DNA of 16,825 nt, from NCBI GenBank assembly GCA_003649445.1, contig QMRV01000044.1:1-16825 (forward strand), written 5' to 3'. Below, in pieces: positions 14,280 to 16,825 of this stretch. The notes beneath the pieces are model-generated. The model was not told the DNA's origin and made no database searches. It was given only the letters and a program-made list of their open reading frames with translations. A program made the translations under genes and the position numbers. This DNA is from Thermoprotei archaeon (GTDB lineage Archaea; Thermoproteota; Thermoprotei; Thermofilales; B15-G2). Position 1 is the first letter of the stretch. Every line of letters begins with the position of its first letter.

Positions 14280-14690
14280 AGAAGCAATTCAATAGCTTGC
14301 CTTCCTAGTGACATGCTCATTGCGTATATTACTCATCTTTTTCTCTTAGAATCCATAGAAAAGCTGCCGACATTAAGGCTCTTCCTCCAGGTTCTACCTA
14401 AATTACCACTGTTCATAAGAGGGAAGGACATAAGATAAAGAGCCAGCACCTCGACATTATAGAGTTTTCAGCGATAATACCAACCGCTCCTAAGGGGTAT
14501 GGAGTTGCTAAGATGTTTAAAGAGAAGCGGGACACTATTTTCCAATATTTACTGGCAATGTTCATGCTACTCCTATGCATAAAGAGACTTTGAACAACAA
14601 TATAGACGTTGTCTTCTTAGATGAGGAAGAACCAATAAGAGCTAAATTCGCAATAAATGTAGCAAAAGATATAGGTTGAATAGGGATTAG
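14280..14690 (+). pseudogene. Possible decayed gene, three overlapping short frames
   Basis: No intact gene. Three protein-like stretches follow one another in different frames on the plus strand. First, 14313-14438 (about 41 codons, starting MLIAYITHLFLLESIEKL). Then 14408-14593, containing SAIIPTAPKGYGVAK. Then about 14526-14679, containing GHYFPIFTGNVHATPMHKE and VVFLDEEEPIRAKFA, ending in TGA. The last two have balanced amino-acid composition and overlap at the shift point, as expected for an old gene with indels. I do not recognise the family. Chance open frames cannot be excluded, especially for the first. Confidence 0.35.
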
Positions 14691-14789
14691 TTGAGATGCC
14701 GCAAAAACAATTCTCCTTCAGAAAAATTCTCTATTTTTTTGGCAAAAAAGACCTAAGGTTAAGTAACAAAAATTCCAGAAGAAAATTGG

Positions 14790-14863
14790 TAGCCCGGCCG
14801 GGATTCGAACCCGGGATCTGGGGGTCCAAAGCCCCCCATGCTTGACCGCTACACCACCGGGCT
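14790..14863 (-). tRNA. tRNA-Gln(TTG)
   Basis: Acceptor AGCCCGG/CCGGGCT, anticodon stem GGGGG/CCCCC, loop CTTTGGA with anticodon TTG, variable AGATC, T arm CCGGG-TTCGAAT-CCCGG, and discriminator A. The D stem is only three pairs (GTG/CAT with one G-U), common for this tRNA. 74 nt, no intron, no encoded CCA. Confidence 0.94.
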
Positions 14864-15349
14864 GAAACACTAATATTAATACAGTCTAATAAGGTTTACC
14901 GTCTTCTTAACAACTACTTCCAGCTACTCTAGCAAACCGCCACCTCACCCTAAAGACTTCCATCTAATTAGCACTCCTTAAGTAGAGAGCAAAGCCTATA
15001 AGTATACGTAGCAGCGCGGCAGCTAACTTCTTTACTAGAAAAACTCTTATACTACACTACCGGCGTCTCAGTAGCCAACACAGAGCAACTACAGCGAGCC
15101 TTCCTACCCCAATACTTTAAGCCTCCCACTCAATAAAACTTCTCAACTCTCATTCTCAGCACACAAGCCACTATCACTCAGCACTACTCCAGTACCACAT
15201 CGCTTTAACTCAATAAAACATCCAAATAGCTTACCCACCAACCTATCCCCCAAACCAAGCAGACCCTAGCATTGTAAATAAAATAAAACAAAACACCCCA
15301 CTACTTTTTCCTTTTTCTTCTCACCTTTCTTTACAACTTTATTAATAGC
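14864..15349. other. Gene-free, G-poor (plus strand) spacer
   Basis: No intact gene. The plus strand is rich in A and C and poor in G, most markedly at 15100-15300. On the minus strand, about 14970-15120 reads as roughly 50 codons interrupted by one TAG (YWGRKARCSCSVLATE, then YKSFSSKEVSCRAATYTYRL), which could be a coding remnant but matches nothing I recognise. A pyrimidine-rich tract occurs at 15303-15335. Confidence 0.5.
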
Positions 15350-16271
15350 TTATTCGTCATCGCCTCCATACTCTAAAAGATACCCATAAGCATCATAAAC
15401 AGCCCACAGAAAACTCACATCAAAACTCTACTAAACTAGCTAACGAAGCTCCTCAAGCAAGTCTTCCACCTCATCCTCAATATAATCGTCAAAACTCCTC
15501 GAAAGACACTCGCAAAGCTTCTCCCCAATAAACTCAATTTCCTCTCTACATAAAACATCCTTCCTAGCCAACTCAAGTAGGTATTGAGCAGCCTCAACTC
15601 TTACTTTAGGATGCTCGTCGCAAACCAGCCTCAACAAAACATCCTTAGCTTTTTCGCCGAAGTAAAGCCAGTAAGCACGAAGCCTATAAGACTCAAACAA
15701 GGATACTTATCGTCAACAAGATTGATAAGTACTTACAGAGACTCCGCTCAACCTCTTACACAGCCTATAGAGACTCCAAGCAGCTACACGCCTAAAATAA
15801 GGCTCACTAGAAGCAAGAAGCTCGAGCAAGCCCTCGATATCCTGCTCGCGCCTAAACTTACCAGCCAGCCCCTTCACTTCATTGACTTTCTCCCAGCCAT
15901 ACTTAATAGCAACAATATTCGCTAAAGCAGCATTTCTCACCTCATACCGACTATCCCTTAAAGCAACTTCATCCAAAATACGCAAAACATTATCTCTGTA
16001 TCTAGGATCCCTCATAGTAATCTTACACAAGCCGTAAACAGCCTTCTCACAAGCCTCAATCTAATCACTCTTCAAAGCCCTCTTAACCCAGCCGTAAACT
16101 CTATCAACATACTTCACAAGATCCTCGTCACTACACTCTTTAACAAACCAAGATAATCAGGCGTCGACTACGCATTCAGGCATATCCTTATAGTAGCTTC
16201 ACAAAACATCAAGCCCCCGCAAAGACCAAACCTAGTCTCACAAACTTCTCAAGAAAACCTACAGAACACAT
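15350..16271 (-). pseudogene. HEAT-repeat protein pseudogene
   Basis: A string of HEAT-like helical repeats on the minus strand, about 300 codons, mostly in one frame but broken many times. Best-preserved parts are 15713-16060 (EACEKAVYGLCKIT, VRNAALANIVAIKYGW, FRRVAAWSLYRLCKRL) and 15440-15700 (SYRLRAYWLYFGEKAKDVLLR, HPKVRVEAAQYLLELA). In-frame stops are TGA 16199-16201, TGA 16157-16159, TAG 16061-16063, TGA 15713-15715, TAA 15707-15709, TAG 15440-15442 and two TAG at 15428-15433. Between about 15695 and 15735 the repeat continues in another frame (VLINLVDDKYPCL), so two compensating indels are likely. The same frame runs on to a TAA at 15350 (FDVSFLWAVYDAYGYLLEYG), and a possible N-terminus MCSVGFLEKFV starts at 16271 in a shifted frame. 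HEAT proteins are helical scaffolds; original partner unknown. Confidence 0.7.
15704..15731. repeat. Inverted repeat inside the HEAT pseudogene
   Basis: TACTTATC (15704-15711) and GATAAGTA (15724-15731) form an 8-bp perfect stem around a 12-nt loop. It coincides with the two in-frame stops and the frame-shifted stretch of the HEAT pseudogene. Confidence 0.5.
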
Positions 16272-16344
16272 ACATCCACACATTGCTCTACATAAAGCAC
16301 TACACAGAATACTGCAGAAAACAAGCTAAAGCCTCCCGCTCAGC

Positions 16345-16825
16345 GCCGTGTAGAGGTGTGACCTATACGCCCGGAACCGGGACCCCAGCAGACACAGCGC
16401 CTCGGGCGATTGGGAGTGGCGGGCTGAGCGCCTCGGCCCTAACGGGCCTCGGCGCTTACACCCCCACCCCATCAACCCCGTCTTCTACGGGAGCCCTCGT
16501 CCCCAGCACAGGAGCGGTCGCCCGCCCCCAAGCGCTGGGGAATGGCCGCCTCTTTTCGGGGAGGGCTTCGGGCTTAGATGCTTTCAGCCCTTATCCCCTA
16601 CGGCGTGGCTGCCCGGCACTGCCCTGCCGGACAACCGGTACACTAGAGGCCGCGGCGCCCCGTTCCTCTCGTACTGGGGGCACCTTCCCCTCAGGCGGCC
16701 GACACCCCCGGCAGGTAGAGACCGACCTGTCTCACGACGGTCTAAACCCATCTCACGTTCCCCTTTAATGGGCGGGCAGCCCCACCCTTGGGGGCTGCTG
16801 CACCCCCAGGATGGGAAGAGACGAC
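16345..16825 (-). rRNA. 23S ribosomal RNA, 3' part (cut by window edge)
   Basis: The minus strand carries the end of domain V and domain VI of 23S rRNA: GTCGTCTCTTCCCATC at the window edge, GGTTTAGACCGTCGTGAGAC (about 16723-16745), and the sarcin-ricin loop AGTACGAGAGGA at about 16665-16676. The high GC content contrasts sharply with the flanking DNA. The 3' end is set at about 16345 from the drop in GC and loss of conserved sequence, uncertain by some 15 bases. The 5' part, and probably 16S, lie beyond the window. The open frame on the opposite strand is not a gene. Confidence 0.93.

Noticed and set aside
15584..15925. 113-codon plus-strand frame
   Set aside because: It is the mirror of the HEAT-repeat pseudogene, which explains its length.
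15350..16063. TAG readthrough (pyrrolysine-like) to explain stops in the HEAT gene
   Set aside because: TGA and TAA also interrupt it, frameshifts are present, and other genes here use TAG as an ordinary stop.
16283..16768. 161-codon open frame on the plus strand
   Set aside because: It lies antisense to 23S rRNA; the openness comes from GC-rich rRNA sequence and its Pro/Ser/Gly/Ala-rich translation has no protein features.
1..16825. CRISPR array, insertion sequence or toxin-antitoxin system
   Set aside because: No regularly spaced repeats, transposase motifs or paired small toxin/antitoxin genes were found on either strand.

Overview
The window looks like chromosomal DNA of a hyperthermophilic crenarchaeote (Thermoproteota; Thermofilum-like orders are plausible but not proven). 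The evidence is a PolB1-type family B DNA polymerase, ABCE1, a KEOPS Cgi121 subunit, an archaetidylinositol-phosphate-synthase-like enzyme, very GC-rich tRNAs in an otherwise AT-leaning genome, a tRNA intron after position 37, no encoded CCA ends, and TATA boxes placed 25-28 nt before start codons (leaderless transcripts).

Region 1 (1-1.9 kb): a PadR regulator cut by the window edge is followed by a CDP-alcohol phosphatidyltransferase. RNA 3'-phosphate cyclase (rtcA) is convergent with it. Region 2 (1.9-5.3 kb): ogt, with a TATA box apparently shared with rtcA, then a tight operon with four overlapping genes: class V aminotransferase, MoaD/Urm1-like ubiquitin-fold protein ending in Gly-Gly, phosphoribosyltransferase and KEOPS Cgi121. 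Region 3 (5.2-6.5 kb, minus): an orphan ABC ATPase followed by a THUMP-domain protein whose 3' end overlaps cgi121 by 99 bp. Region 4 (6.6-8.8 kb): a tiny Glu/Trp-only repeat ORF, a TFS/RpoM-like zinc-ribbon protein without the catalytic C-terminal ribbon, and ABCE1. Region 5 (8.8-12.0 kb): intron-containing tRNA-Lys(CTT), a 93-aa unknown gene directly behind polB, polB itself, and tRNA-Arg(CCG).

Region 6 (12.0-16.3 kb) is gene-poor and decaying. It holds a TetR regulator behind an SBF/ACR3-type transporter broken by one frameshift, a run of fragmentary reading frames, tRNA-Gln(TTG), a strand-asymmetric G-poor stretch, and a heavily interrupted HEAT-repeat pseudogene. Region 7 (about 16.35 kb to the end, minus) is the 3' part of 23S rRNA.

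Most intact genes serve RNA and translation: RNA end processing, tRNA modification, ribosome recycling, tRNAs and rRNA. I found no CRISPR array, insertion sequence or clear defence system. The most unusual items are the Glu/Trp micro-ORF leader with its neighbours, the Ubl/KEOPS operon, and the two broken genes, whose reading frames can be largely reconstructed by eye.
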